A stretch of 64,000 bases of DNA from contig JAQOOI010000040.1 in assembly GCA_028554645.1 (NCBI GenBank), positions 62,001-126,000 of the forward strand, read 5' to 3'. The notes under the pieces are model-generated. The model was given only the letters and a program-made list of their open reading frames with translations. It did not search any database and had not been told where the DNA came from. The DNA comes from Omphalotus guepiniiformis (Eukaryota; Basidiomycota; Agaricomycetes; Agaricales; Omphalotaceae). A program made the translations under genes and the position numbers. Shown piece after piece: positions 22,563 through 33,005 of the stretch. The stretch's first letter is position 1; each line of letters starts with the position of its first letter.

Positions 22563-22633
22563 AATTTAGTTCAGTGGTCTATTGTGCCTGTCTGTCGATT
22601 CATAACGCGCCCGGGTTCGAGTCCCGGGCAGTT
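22563..22633 (+). other. tRNA-like remnant in KDZ copy 2
   Basis: Identical to the segment at 2462-2532, between the transposase stop and the right terminal repeat. Box A and box B are recognisable but the acceptor stem does not pair. Confidence 0.35.
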
Positions 22634-22749
22634 CTTTTATTTATGACTAATCTGCGCTAACTGAAAGATCACATGATGTGCGTGACCCACTGATCCTGGC
22701 ATAACCTGTGTGACCAATTCGCTGAACGCGTGACAGAAGAGCATGGCAG

Positions 22750-22875
22750 TGTTACTAGTAACAGCACTATATATGGTATGTAGGGTAATTTCCCTGAACC
22801 GTCAAATGCCCTATATTTAGGCCCAAGGGAAACTGCCCTCCATGAAGCATCGTGAACTGAGGGCAAATACCCTTA
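22750..22875 (+). repeat. KDZ right terminal inverted repeat, copy 2
   Basis: Inverse match to 14424-14549. It is followed by 28 bp identical to gypsy A (ATGAAGCTTCAAACC onward) and then an abrupt switch to repeat X at 22904. Confidence 0.88.
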
Positions 22876-22903
22876 ATGAAGCTTCAAACCAGCAGCTACT
22901 GGT

Positions 22904-24262
22904 GTAAATGGGTCTTCTCAGTGTAGGTATTACCTAAGTATGCACTCAAGTAAAGCATCGCGGCACTTGTTCTAAGGTCCGACGTGTATAACTTGATGGC
23001 CCCAATACTGTATAAACCAACGCGTAGGTAACGAAGTACCGCGGCACTACTCAGAAGGCCAGACTTAGAAACCAGGTAGCAGTAGCTTCGTGCACTAGTC
23101 ATATCTAATGACCACTGTTGAGCCACAGAAGGGTCTAGACGTAGGATGTAACACGAAGTACTTCCGACAACGCAGAAGTAGAACACGTAAGGAGACACAG
23201 TGCTAGTGAACTACCGCGATACTTTCTAGAAAGCGGCAAGATTATAACCCGATATAAGATACCCTGTTCCCGCATACTATACTTCATCCCTACCTTACGC
23301 GGTGCACCATATGCACCATATCTCTCACAACTGTCAAGTATCGCGACATTTGTTTGTACTATGTAAATAGAAATACTGTATATAAGAAATAGAACCTGGG
23401 CAAGGAAGGACAGGTTCCCGAGCCCCCCATAGAGCTAATAGCATTTGTGTGTGGAAAAGCTTAAGTCCCTCTGAGTGATTAAAAAGTGTTAACTGTCGCT
23501 TTAGTTTATAAGTCAGTGTGCCTAAGTGTTTACAAGCGGAATCGTCTGGTACCGCAGAGCCTGTGTGTGTAGTGTGAATAAGAGTGGATCGTCTGGTCAC
23601 TTGTTAAACTCGTCGTCTGGCTGTTCTGAAATCCTCCTATAACCAACTCCACTAAGTGAGAAGTTGTCTGGCATCTCCCAACAATCGTCTGGTTGTTGTA
23701 TCGTTTGTAGTCACTGGTCGCGGTGATTTGTTAAAGTTACGCGTTAGTTCGTTTGAGTGGTGTGTAGCATAGAGTTATCTATGCCGCGTCGGTTTAGACT
23801 GTGTCTCCGAGCCCCTCTTACAACAACCTTATCCGCTTCACAGAGTTTGTTAGTCCCCCAAACCCCACGAACTTAAAAGTCTTTGTGTGTTGTGTGTGTG
23901 TTTTGAGTGCTTGATAGATTCATTCGAGTTAGTTAGCACTTCTTCTCATTCATACCCCATACCAAGCACACCAATGCGTTGGTTTATACAGTATTGGGGC
24001 CATCAAGTTATACACGTCAGACCTTAGAACAAGTGCCGCGACGCTTTACTTGAGTGCATACTTAGGTAATACCTACACTGAGAAGACCCATTTAGTGCCG
24101 TTCTCCAGTCTTGTACACTGTTGTACACATATACTGGTGGTTGAATGTGCATAATACACTGTGGAACTTAGGACTATACAGCATACTTAGTAGGTTTGTA
24201 CTGGAGTGATCAATCCCACGAGGCCAAAAATGGTAGTGGTATTCCTGTGGTCGTATCATTGC
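22904..24262 (+). repeat. Repeat X, copy 1, with promoter-like TATA box, hairpin array and inverted duplication
   Basis: The body (22904-about 23970) is shared with 40453-41530. TATATAAG at 23379-23386 is followed by five small hairpins around TCGTCTGG (23536-23698). The segment 23975-24262 is an inverted copy of X's own left part plus its outer flank as seen in copy 2, so the 120-bp inverted ends are not classical transposon termini. Minus-strand frames in this left part are conserved between copies, suggesting it was once coding. X is probably an LTR/leader region of an unrecognised retroelement; I could not fix its ends. Confidence 0.6.
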
Positions 24263-24864
24263 GTTTCTTCTTGTTACCTGAGCCGTCTTTCTTGGGAGCC
24301 ATTGGAGCAAACGAAGCAGGGAGAGAATACAACCAACAAAGAAGGATAGAACAATTGAAAGCAGTAGAATGAAGGTCAGAAGGGAGAGAACCAAGTTCCT
24401 GCTTGTTCTGTAAATTCTGAGAGTTGGAGGGATAGGAATTATACAAAGAAAGAAAAAGTGAAGTTGAACCCATATATAATGAAGTGACGAGCGTGAAAAG
24501 AAAAAAGATGTGAATAAAAGACATGATAACGTATAAGGTAATAATGACTCACCTATGATGGGAAACAGCTTGTGTTGAGGGCCGATATTCCAGAAAAACT
24601 TTAAAATGAACGAGTTAGGGAAACACACTTCTGAGTTTGTAAGGCCAAAGCTGTTTGTATTCAGTTCCGGCAGTTTGGCAAAAAGTCACGTGATCATGCC
24701 ATAGCGGCTTTCTATCTGGTGTTCGAATAATGGAATATTGACCGGGTGGATAATGTTGAAGGAAAATTTTATTGAACTCTTAACAACTGCTGTACTATAA
24801 AATAAAGTCAGTAGATTGGCTGAAGAATTGACCAGGAACAGTCAAGATTTTAGTTTGGGGGAGA
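24263..24864. other. Unassigned spacer ending in a polypurine tract
   Basis: No gene supported. A minus-strand frame starting MAPKKDGSGNKKKRN (24210-24302) continues into the X inverted segment and may be a truncated leader peptide. The last 17 bases, TTTTAGTTTGGGGGAGA, match the gypsy C polypurine tract on the other strand at 27971-27987. Confidence 0.5.
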
Positions 24865-26245
24865 TGATGCGCTGATTTTCGGCACCTGCATTAAAAGCCA
24901 GGTGATTAATCACTTTAGGCATTTGCAGTGAGTGATATAGAGGGCTGAAAGGTGCCTGCCTTGTCAATCAAAATGTGTTGTGAATTGAGTAATAAAGCAT
25001 GTTCTATTACCTACGGTACAACATGTGTATCAAGGTTCTAGGCTAGTCAGTATAGTTGTGATGTAGAGAATTGTTCAATGGCCATCCACTATTGAATCAG
25101 ACTCACCCAATCTCGTAACAAGAACTCTGACATCACAACGTCAATTGCATCATATAATTATTAGGGGAACATCTTCCTCCGGTCAATAAAGATTAAAAAA
25201 ACCCGGCGGAAACTAAAAATGGATGGAACACAAAATAGAGTCGAAATAATGGATCTAGAATAGTTCTGGGGTATTTACTCCTTAATTAATTGCCAGGAAC
25301 AAAAGTTGATTGAGGAAATTTGCTTTGATTAATTGTCCGGTGAAAATTGCTTGACAAGAAACCGGTTAGGAGGTGTAAAAACTCGATCAGTAAAATTTCT
25401 CGGAATACTACTGAATTGAAGGAGTTCCTTTGACAAAACAATGTGATACTTTGAGGGGTATAATTTCTATCAGGTGATTAATCCTATGGAACCCGGATGT
25501 CCGAGAAAATGTCAAGGAAATCTGTAAAAATGAAATAAAGGGGCTGAATATTGCTCACAATAAAAATAATGGGATTAAAACACATTTTTGAGGTTTGCCT
25601 CATAAAATAGATCTATAACAAGTAATAATGGACATACTTGATACAGATACTTACAACCTACGTACACAGATATAGGTATATATATAACACAGGACAGTTT
25701 AGCTATAATTTCCGTTTTTATTTATTTTGGACTGGTAGTATGTATAAAAGGGCAGTAACTTGGAGAGAGAAATCCAGGGGAGTACCATAGAGTCACAGGG
25801 TCACTGGGAATCGTCTTTATAACGTGAATCGTGCCTGTGAAGGGAAATTCTACCAAAAACATAAAGTTGCCCTGGTCTGTTAATAGTTCGGTGTTTCTTG
25901 TGATATTGTATAAAGATCATTGTTGGTTGAATTGAACTGGTTGTGTTATTGGAATTGGTTGTTTGATCTTGTGGTCAATTGATTGTGATTGTGCAGTGAA
26001 CACCTGTCTTGTTCAAAAACCATCTTGTGCTACTTTTTGCCTTAGTGCATTTTAAAAGCTCAACTATAAAGTTCTTGTGATAAAGATATAAAGTTCTAAT
26101 AAAGAAGCCATAAGTTTGGTCATGCGGAACCTTCGACAACGCCCCCTCAGACTCGCACCTTTTGAGTGACTTGGTTGTTTTGGTTGTTTTTGAGTTTTTG
26201 TTCATTAGCTCTTTAGCAGTTCATTTTCCCGTTTCATTCTCATCA
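24865..26245 (+). repeat. LTR-Y, full copy (+), 1381 bp
   Basis: TGATG/CATCA termini, a plus-strand TATA box (TATAAAAG at 25743-25750) and a polypurine tract immediately to the left identify it as the 3' LTR of a plus-strand element. That element's body is missing. The right end abuts the coding frame of the cysteine-cluster gene at 26246. No 5-bp target duplication is visible (left GGAGA, right GCGTT). Confidence 0.8.
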
Positions 26246-27478
26246 GCGTTTCCTGAGCTTCTGTCCAAAGCTTCTCCTAAGAAACTCAAGGAGTTGCCTC
26301 TTGTTGAAGAATCTTCCTCTGACGACGACGACTTTGACAATGAAGAAGAAGAAGAGGATGAGCTGGAGTCTCTGCCAAAGAAAAAGGTGAAGTGTGTCCC
26401 CTCTCCGGCACTTCGATCGCAGATCCAAACTCAGTTGACTACTTCAATCCCTACATCTACTCATTCCGGTGTTTCACACGGTTGAGGTTGTTCAAAAAAG
26501 CTCAAACCCAAGGTAGGTATCTTTATTCAATTATTTTATTAACATTATTTTCACTAACTAACACATTTCTAGGAAACGGTTGAGGTTAGCGCTGGCGAAG
26601 ACGACGAAGTAGTCAAAACTGTCACTGTCAACCCCTACAAAATTACATACACTACCAACGCAGTAAGTTCCACTTTATATCTTTATTCTTGTTTCTCTTT
26701 AGCCTACCGGCAGCAAGAAGTCCTTTATCAGAGATTCACACCTCGCCACCTCCGCAGCTATGATTCCCTTCAATTTTGTTGATCCTACCGGCTTACAACA
26801 CAAGTTCAAGGACCTCGTCACCATCAATCAGTCTCTCCAGGGTTACAGCTTGAATCCCATCTGCGCTGGATGCCTAGCCGGCAATCTCAGTCAGCCATGC
26901 GTATGGCGCGGAGAGGACAACAAAGGTAGTGTCTGTGAGAAATGGAAACGGCCTTGCTCCTTTCAATATTTGCTTGACGGTATCACAAAGGTGCGCGACC
27001 TTGCTTTCCAGGAAGGACGTCAACACCCTGCTGGTACATAGTCTTATTTTAATCTTTTTCTGTCATTCTAATTTTTGTTTTATTAGCAATCAACACACAC
27101 GTTTCGAATTTACTACAACTTCACGCTGATTTCGACAACCTTGTTCAGCAATCAAATCAAACTCGCGAGTCTGCCAAATGTTTGAGTTCATTGATCCAAA
27201 CTGAACAACAGCATCTTCGCGAATCATGTGTAGATGCTCGCAGCATTCTTCGTTCTCTTGAGCCAGATGCGGAATTCTTAGCAAATAAAGGCCAGATGGA
27301 ATTGCTAGCAGCAGCTCTCGGGTGGCAAGTCGACGACTTTCGGCTTCATAGCGCAATCAGCACCAACGACCAAGGCGAACCGATAGCCGTAGATCCCGTG
27401 TTTTTAGACAAAGCTAGAGAAACTGCAAATCAAAGTGCAGGAGTTGGGGAATCGCAGGAGGTAAGTCCAGAAGCTTAG
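26246..27478 (+). pseudogene. Cysteine-cluster coiled-coil gene, 5'-truncated by LTR-Y
   Basis: Exons <26246-26512, 26573-26662, 26703-27033 and 27087-27478; phases agree and introns are 40-60 nt. The first exon has no ATG because the LTR boundary replaces the 5' end, and it holds TGA at 26483 where CGA would read through. An acidic run (SSSDDDDFDNEEEEEDE) is followed by a cysteine cluster C-x2-C-x8-C-x11-C-x6-C ending CSF (26862-26958), resembling the gypsy B accessory protein cluster (which also ends CSF), then helices and LANKGQMELLAAALGW. I infer it is a relic of the same accessory family from another retrotransposon, but a host gene is possible. Confidence 0.6.
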
Positions 27479-27970
27479 GCGCTGGACTTACACTTTCTAT
27501 TCATTCTATTCACCCCAGCTTCTTCTTCTTTTAAACGTGTTTATCTCTGCTTTTCTTGACGGTCTCATTCTGTTGTAGGTCACTGCGCATCACAACAAAC
27601 ATTTTACACAAACATTATCTTTACCATACCGCTGTTTGTACCTAAGTTTAAGTTCTACCACTTGCTTGTAGACACTTAGTGTACTGAAATATCATTGTCA
27701 TTGTGCTTTCTTTTATTGATTATGTGTGAATTTAACCTTAAGACTCTAAGAAATCAAAGTCGCAGCTGACTTTCTGAAGTCGGGCTGAAATTCAAAATCA
27801 AAGATTGACACTCAGTGCTTAAATTTCATATTAAGAAATGACCACAACATTCAATATTACATTCTTTTTACTTTGTTTTTCCCTCTATTTTTTATATTTC
27901 TTTTAATTTGAAAGACAAATATACACCAGATAATAAATATATTAATAAATTTTCCGGAACTTGTCACCCT
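27479..27970. other. AT-rich spacer left of gypsy C
   Basis: No gene or repeat recognised. The expected gypsy C 3' LTR is absent: sequence homology to the LTR-Y family stops exactly at the polypurine tract. Confidence 0.4.
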
Positions 27971-27988
27971 CTCCCCCAAACTAAAAAC
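27971..27988 (-). other. Polypurine tract of gypsy C
   Basis: On the minus strand TTTTAGTTTGGGGGAGA is identical over 17 nt to the sequence directly before the LTR-Y at 24865, tying gypsy C to the LTR-Y family and marking its 3' internal end. Confidence 0.65.
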
Positions 27989-28083
27989 TTCAGCGCCCCC
28001 GCTGAACATTATACCCTTAAGATAATTTGAAGACGATTTTTCGACCTTAAAAAATTTTAGCCAGGTACAATACATTTTTCAGC

Positions 28084-28091
28084 TATAAAAG
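28084..28091 (+). promoter_or_regulatory. TATA box of the gypsy C opposite-strand gene
   Basis: TATAAAAG lies 89 bp before the ATG at 28173, on the strand opposite to gag-pol. Confidence 0.55.
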
Positions 28092-28172
28092 AACAAACAT
28101 ATGGATCATAAAATGCATTGAACCATCATTCACTCGTTCTATAACTCGTTATCACAAGCTCTTACTTTCTCA

Positions 28173-29493
28173 ATGGCACCTACTCCTACTTTCATCAAAG
28201 AAGACTAGCTTGCTCTGCTGGAACTTCGTCGCGGCACCTTTGACCGTGCTCGTGCTCGTAATGTTCCTGATGGAGAGATGTTCCAATTTGCTAAGACACT
28301 TTGGGACTTCTTGGTACGTTATTTTATTTTTAATAATCGTCCGGCATTTAATAATAAATTGAGTTTAAGGTTAAACCCCTCGATATGGCTACTACGGCTG
28401 CCGATGACGAACTCTTCAAGAAGTTTGAAGATAATGTCACTGCCCTTCAGGCGGTTATGGCGGCTCGTCCTCAAATGTCACCTCTTCTCTTCGTTCTGTA
28501 GCCGGACTTCAGAAACACCTCGACTGTATGGTTCAAGAACGTCTCAAGAATGCCACTGCTGCTGCTGAAGCAGTCGCTAAGGCTAAGGAAGAAGGTAACA
28601 ATCGTAAACGCAAGGTACAAATATCTACTGGACTTATATTCATTATCTAACTTTATCCCAGGGCAAGGAAACTCCCAAGTCTAAGGCTGTTTGTGACAAC
28701 GGCGACAACGTTGAAGTCATTGTTACCCCTCCTCTTGACAAAACTGTCGGTGAAGCACTTGTAAGTAATTTCCACCCAGTAATTAATAACCTTGTACTAA
28801 CACTTTGTACACATTGTTCTTACAGATAACTGATGGTACTAAGGACTCCAGCAGTGCTAAAGAAGCTAGTGCCATCAAGAATCTTACTGTAAGTCACTCA
28901 TTATTTTCAACCGGACATATATTAATTCGTTACTAGTTCCGTAAGGCAGAACTTATTGCAAACCAACACACCGTTGTAAGCATGCCATACTCAGCAGTTC
29001 CTGGATTGGATCAATCCTCTGGCGTGTACAGGAAGGCTAACCACTACATTTCAAAGGGTTTTGCGATATCTGGCCAAAAACGACTTAAGCTGGAAACAGC
29101 TGTTTCAAACCTTAGTGAAGAAACTGACTGTAAGTACACACTTAATAGTATTCATTATACATTCTGACATTAGTCTTTATAGTTGAGAAGACCCTATGTG
29201 ATATGGCTCACACCAGTGTTCTTAAGACACTTGTGTTCGTTTTATACTACGATTATGACCAACTCACGCTTGAATCTCTTAAGGCTATTCACAATTGCCT
29301 TCAAACTGAGTGTTCTACTCTCACACACATTGTTCAAACCAACAGTGCTCGTTATTGTGACATGCAGAAACTAGCAGACAATCTTTCCTTAGTTATTAAG
29401 AAGTCCATCAAAGGTAGTTCTGATGTTGACGGAGATGACTCCATGGACTCTGTAGATTCTACCTCTACCACCAACATGACTACTGATGAGTAG
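28173..29493 (+). pseudogene. Gypsy C opposite-strand accessory gene, damaged
   Basis: Six exons: 28173-28313, 28370-28614, 28662-28760, 28826-28888, 28937-29129, 29183-29493. Introns are GT-AG and short. It starts MAPTPTFIKED, then TAG at 28206 where CAG would fit (DQLALLELRRG), and a frameshift near 28480 inside exon 2. The product would be helical, with an Ala/Lys-rich basic segment (KAKEEGNNRKRK), VEVIVTPP, and a Ser/Asp-rich acidic C-terminus. No known domain. It ends 156 bp from the pol stop, tail-to-tail, matching the geometry in gypsy B and D. Function unknown; both lesions are simple, so intact relatives should exist elsewhere in the genome. Confidence 0.6.
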
Positions 29494-29648
29494 TTCCCTT
29501 GGTACCACTTATTTACAATGTTCTTTTAAATGTCCGGCATATATTATATATACCTAAACACTGTCTTTACTATACATTATGTTCATACTCAGAGCCGTGT
29601 AGTGACTAGATAACTTTGTAATGAAGGATACTAGTTGCAACTTCGAGT

Positions 29649-30885
29649 TCAAGTCTTTCTTTTTGACCTGGTTTTAACTCCTTCATCCCAATCTGGTTCT
29701 TCATTGTCTTCTAAGTCGTCTCCAAGATCTGAACCACTGTCTTCTTCATCAGACTCATCCCTTTCAAGCCTAAGATTGGGTATGGCATAAAAAATATAAT
29801 CTGTATTTTTGACCAAGTCTTTATCTTTACCTTCAATCATAGCTTCCAATTGTTTACAATCCAAGTCTATTAGCTCATGAATATTGTCTGGCAATTGTAT
29901 AGGTCCGTATCTGGCTGCATGTGGTAGGACTCTAAATGCTGCAACTTTTTCTTTGAGCACTGATCCATCCATTTCTGCAATAACATATGATCCACCTTTT
30001 GTCCTTCTGATGACAATCATGGGACCCTTATATCTTGGATACATCTTTCTATCTAAACTCTTTTCAATCTGAGTATTCCTGACTTGAACCAGAGTTCCTG
30101 GTTTAAAGTCATAATCCTTTATAGTATTTCCATATTCTTGTTCAAAACTTTATCAATGCTTTCCTTTTGTTTTCATCTACTCTTTCCCTCATTTCATTCA
30201 CATGAGTTCTATGCTTAGCTAGAGCTTGTGCTCTGAATCCAAGTAATTCTTCATGAGTCAGAACTCTGTCTGGAGGTTTAACCAACCAAATTGATTCCAC
30301 AATATCCAAAGGTAATATTGGCTCTGCACCAGTAACTATGAAGTATGGAGAACATCCAAGACCTCTTCTAACAGTCACTCTATCTGCCCAAAAGACATGT
30401 TTCAGAAACCAGTACCATCTCTTCAAATCTCCACCAGTTGCTTTTGCTAAAGCAGTTCTGATATCAAAATGAGCTCTTTCTATCTTTCCATTTGCTTGAG
30501 AATTGTATGGAGATATAGTGATACCTTTTATACCACACTTCTCTTCCAACCATCTCAACATTGCTCTCATAGCTGGGGCATTATCAGTGATAACCTCATC
30601 AGGGCAACCCCATCTACAGATAATGTCTTCAAAGAACCATTCACCCATTAACCTTGCTGTCTCTGATTTCAATGCTCTACCTTCTGACCAAGAAGACAAT
30701 GCACATCTACCATGAACAACATTTGAACAGCCATTACTAGGTGGTGACACTTTAAACACATCTACATAAACTTTCTGAAACAAAGAAGGTGTATAAGTAA
30801 GAGTGGGTGGTATTTTCAGAAGTTCCAACTTTCTATTTTGACACGCCTGACATGATTGGACAAACCAATTAATATCTTTCTCCAT
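29649..30885 (-). pseudogene. Gypsy C integrase
   Basis: Two frames cover the integrase: 30885-30142 has the zinc-motif cysteines (CQACQ), a DVF catalytic aspartate region, EVITDNAPAMRAM and NSQANGKIERAHFD, matching a DDE core. The 30044-29649 frame has a GPF/Y-like segment (YKGPMIVIRRTKGGSYVI) and ends in an acidic tail followed by KTRSKRKT. A frameshift separates them near 30100. TGA at 30893-30895, where the WWP motif of the zinc finger region is expected, separates the integrase from RT. Confidence 0.8.
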
Positions 30886-30894
30886 ATCTGGCCA

Positions 30895-32917
30895 TCAAAA
30901 TCTTTTGTCTATGACAGCTTTAGTTGAAAACATCCCTTTATGACCCAAATTGTCATGTGCAGCATGCATCATGTACATTCTCTTTTCTTTAGATACAACC
31001 AACTCATGTTGACCATCTAGTTCTTCATTCCTTCTATACATTTTACCATCTTTATCAACAAAGAACTTAACAGCTTGCCTTAGAAAAGATCTCTTTTCTG
31101 TTTTATTCAAACTTTTAATAACAGCTGAGTTCTTGTCTTGATGCCAATCCTTTATTAAAGGTAGAAGATCATCCATCTTCTTTCCTTCATCTCTTCTATG
31201 TACTTTACTATAAGGATGAGAATTACTCCACTCTGGATCTCCTGGTGGAATTACTAAAGTTTGAGCAAAAGCACTCTTCACCATTCCATGAGCTTCTAAA
31301 ACTCTAATCCTATAACATTCTGCAATTCTTTCTTCTTCTATGCATTCTTGCAAATTATCTTCAAAATCATTTTCAGAGTTTGCCATTTCAAAAAGATAAC
31401 CACCTCTATTGTCTATTTTATCTTTAAAAGATCCAAAGTCTAGTGGTATATCATCTTCTTCATTTTGCATTCTAAACTGTAATGGTTCTCCATTATCTTC
31501 ATCTACATAGTCTTCATCATTTACAGGTGGTCTTTCAGTTGTTATACCTCTAGGACCCCTTCTAGATAGACCATCTAGTCCATGTAAAGTTCCCTTAACA
31601 TATACCAATGTAAACTGATATGGACCTGAACTGGGATGATCCAACATGCCCTTTATATAACTAGCATCTGTTTCCACAGTCAAATTCCTACATTCATAAA
31701 TCAAGTAATAAGAAGCTTCTAAAGCTAACTTCAGGCCATACAGCTCTCTTTTTGGTTGAGAAAACCTTGCTTCCCTTTCATTCAATGTAATTGAACCAAA
31801 GTAGTTAAAGTACTTCTTCTTAGGATCTTCCAGGTCAGTTTGGTATATATAATATCCAACTGCCATCCAAGAGGTATTTACAGCAAGTGTAATCCCATTT
31901 TCTGACATATAGTCTATAGGTCTCAAACAAGGTGCAACTCTGATAGCTTCCTTAAGAGCTACTACAGAATCCCATTGTTCAGCCTTCATCTCAAATGGAA
32001 CATTTCTGGTCAAATATTGCAGAGGTGCAGCAATTTTAGCATAGTCCTTTATAAATTGTCTGAGTTGGCCAATAGTACCCAAGAAAGCTCTGACATCTGT
32101 CTTAGAGTCAAATCTTTGCCATGTGGTGACCACTTCTGCCATCTTATTAGAAGGTGCTTGACCTTCATATAAACAACAGTGACCAACAACCATGCCTTCT
32201 TTTACACAAATGAATGCCTTTGTACCAGAAAATGTACCACCAACATATTTCATTCTTTGTATCACTCTATTCATATTTTGCATATGTTCCCATACAAATC
32301 TCCTTATGCCATTGTTTTGAGGAATAGTTTCATATCTGCCATCTGGTAACTCATATCTCGTTGCTGGTCCCCTTACAGGTACATCATCAACATAAGGTAT
32401 AGTCACATGTGGAATTTCATCTCTTAGAATGAAAGTAACATCATCATGAAAGATAGGTACTGAGTTAGTCCAACCCATAGGCAGTTTTACTAGTCTATGT
32501 GGTCCAAATGGTGTTTGGAAGGTGGTTAAGTCTCTAGAATCATCATCTATCAACCTTTCATCATAGCCAACAAAGATGTCCAGTGTTCCTAGACATGCTC
32601 TTCCTGCAAAGTTTCTAGCAACATCTGCAGTAGCTGGTGGAATTCCGGAATGTTGTATAGTAACTTTATTCAATGGTTCCAGACTATGCACCAATCTCAA
32701 ACTTTTTCCATCTTTCTTTAATACACACATCATCAAATATACCAGGTGGTATTGGAATGTTTCTTTCAACCCAAGGTACATGTGGTAAGACTGGAAATTT
32801 CACAGGTGGAAAGAAATCTGTTCTAAAGTTTCCTCCTTCTGCAGGTTCCCAAGCAAAAGCTTTTTCCTGTTGTTTCATCAAATGATGACACTGCAAACAA
32901 TTCAACATAAACTCCAT
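30895..32917 (-). pseudogene. Gypsy C reverse transcriptase / RNase H
   Basis: RT with LDIFVGYDERLID, TPFGPHRLVKLPMGWTNS and the active-site YVDD (TIPYVDDVPV); connection region with FLGTIGQLRQFIKDYAKIAAPL; RNase H-like region with LAVNTSWMAVGYYIYQ and VETDASYI; then the HH part of the integrase zinc motif (HAAHDNLGHKGM). A frameshift near 32720 splits the RT N-terminus (32917-32684) from the rest. YVDD rather than YLDD and the divergent RT motifs put it in a different lineage from the chromodomain elements A, B and D. Confidence 0.82.
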
Positions 32918-32921
32918 GGGA

Positions 32922-33000
32922 AAATATTAAAAATATGGTGAAATTACATCAAAAGTTGGTATTTTCATGTTATTTCACCATATTTGTAATATTTTTCTGT
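32922..33000. mobile_element. 79-bp fold-back MITE inside gypsy C
   Basis: Two 29-bp arms (AAAATATT...ATGGTGAAAT and inverse) nearly pair around a 20-bp loop. TGGG occurs at both borders (32918-32921 and 33001-33004), a likely 4-bp target duplication. The 83-bp gain shifts the pol frame between LVHTANKSI and the next block. Confidence 0.6.
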
Positions 33001-33005
33001 GGGAT

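Larger units (their letters stand above)
14424..22875 (+). mobile_element. KDZ transposon copy 2, full length with TET/JBP cargo
   Basis: 8.45 kb bounded by 126-bp terminal inverted repeats (TAAGGGTATTTGCCC outward). Contents: HBD-domain gene (+), small basic protein (-), TET/JBP dioxygenase (-) and, divergent from it, the KDZ transposase (+). KDZ elements carrying TET/JBP genes are known in basidiomycetes; this copy looks structurally complete and its two main genes are open. Left flank is gypsy B, right flank is 28 bp of gypsy A then repeat X. The flanks show no target duplication (left AGATTCAA, right ATGAAGCT), which argues for recombination after insertion. Confidence 0.9.

Noticed and set aside
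22904..24094. Repeat X as a DNA transposon with 120-bp terminal inverted repeats
   Set aside because: The inverted similarity continues past the supposed terminus into flank shared with copy 2, and copy 2 lacks the right arm, so it is an internal inverted duplication.
28976..28997. A 22-nt intron in the gypsy C accessory gene
   Set aside because: Too short for splicing; reading straight through keeps the frame and joins the next exon in phase.
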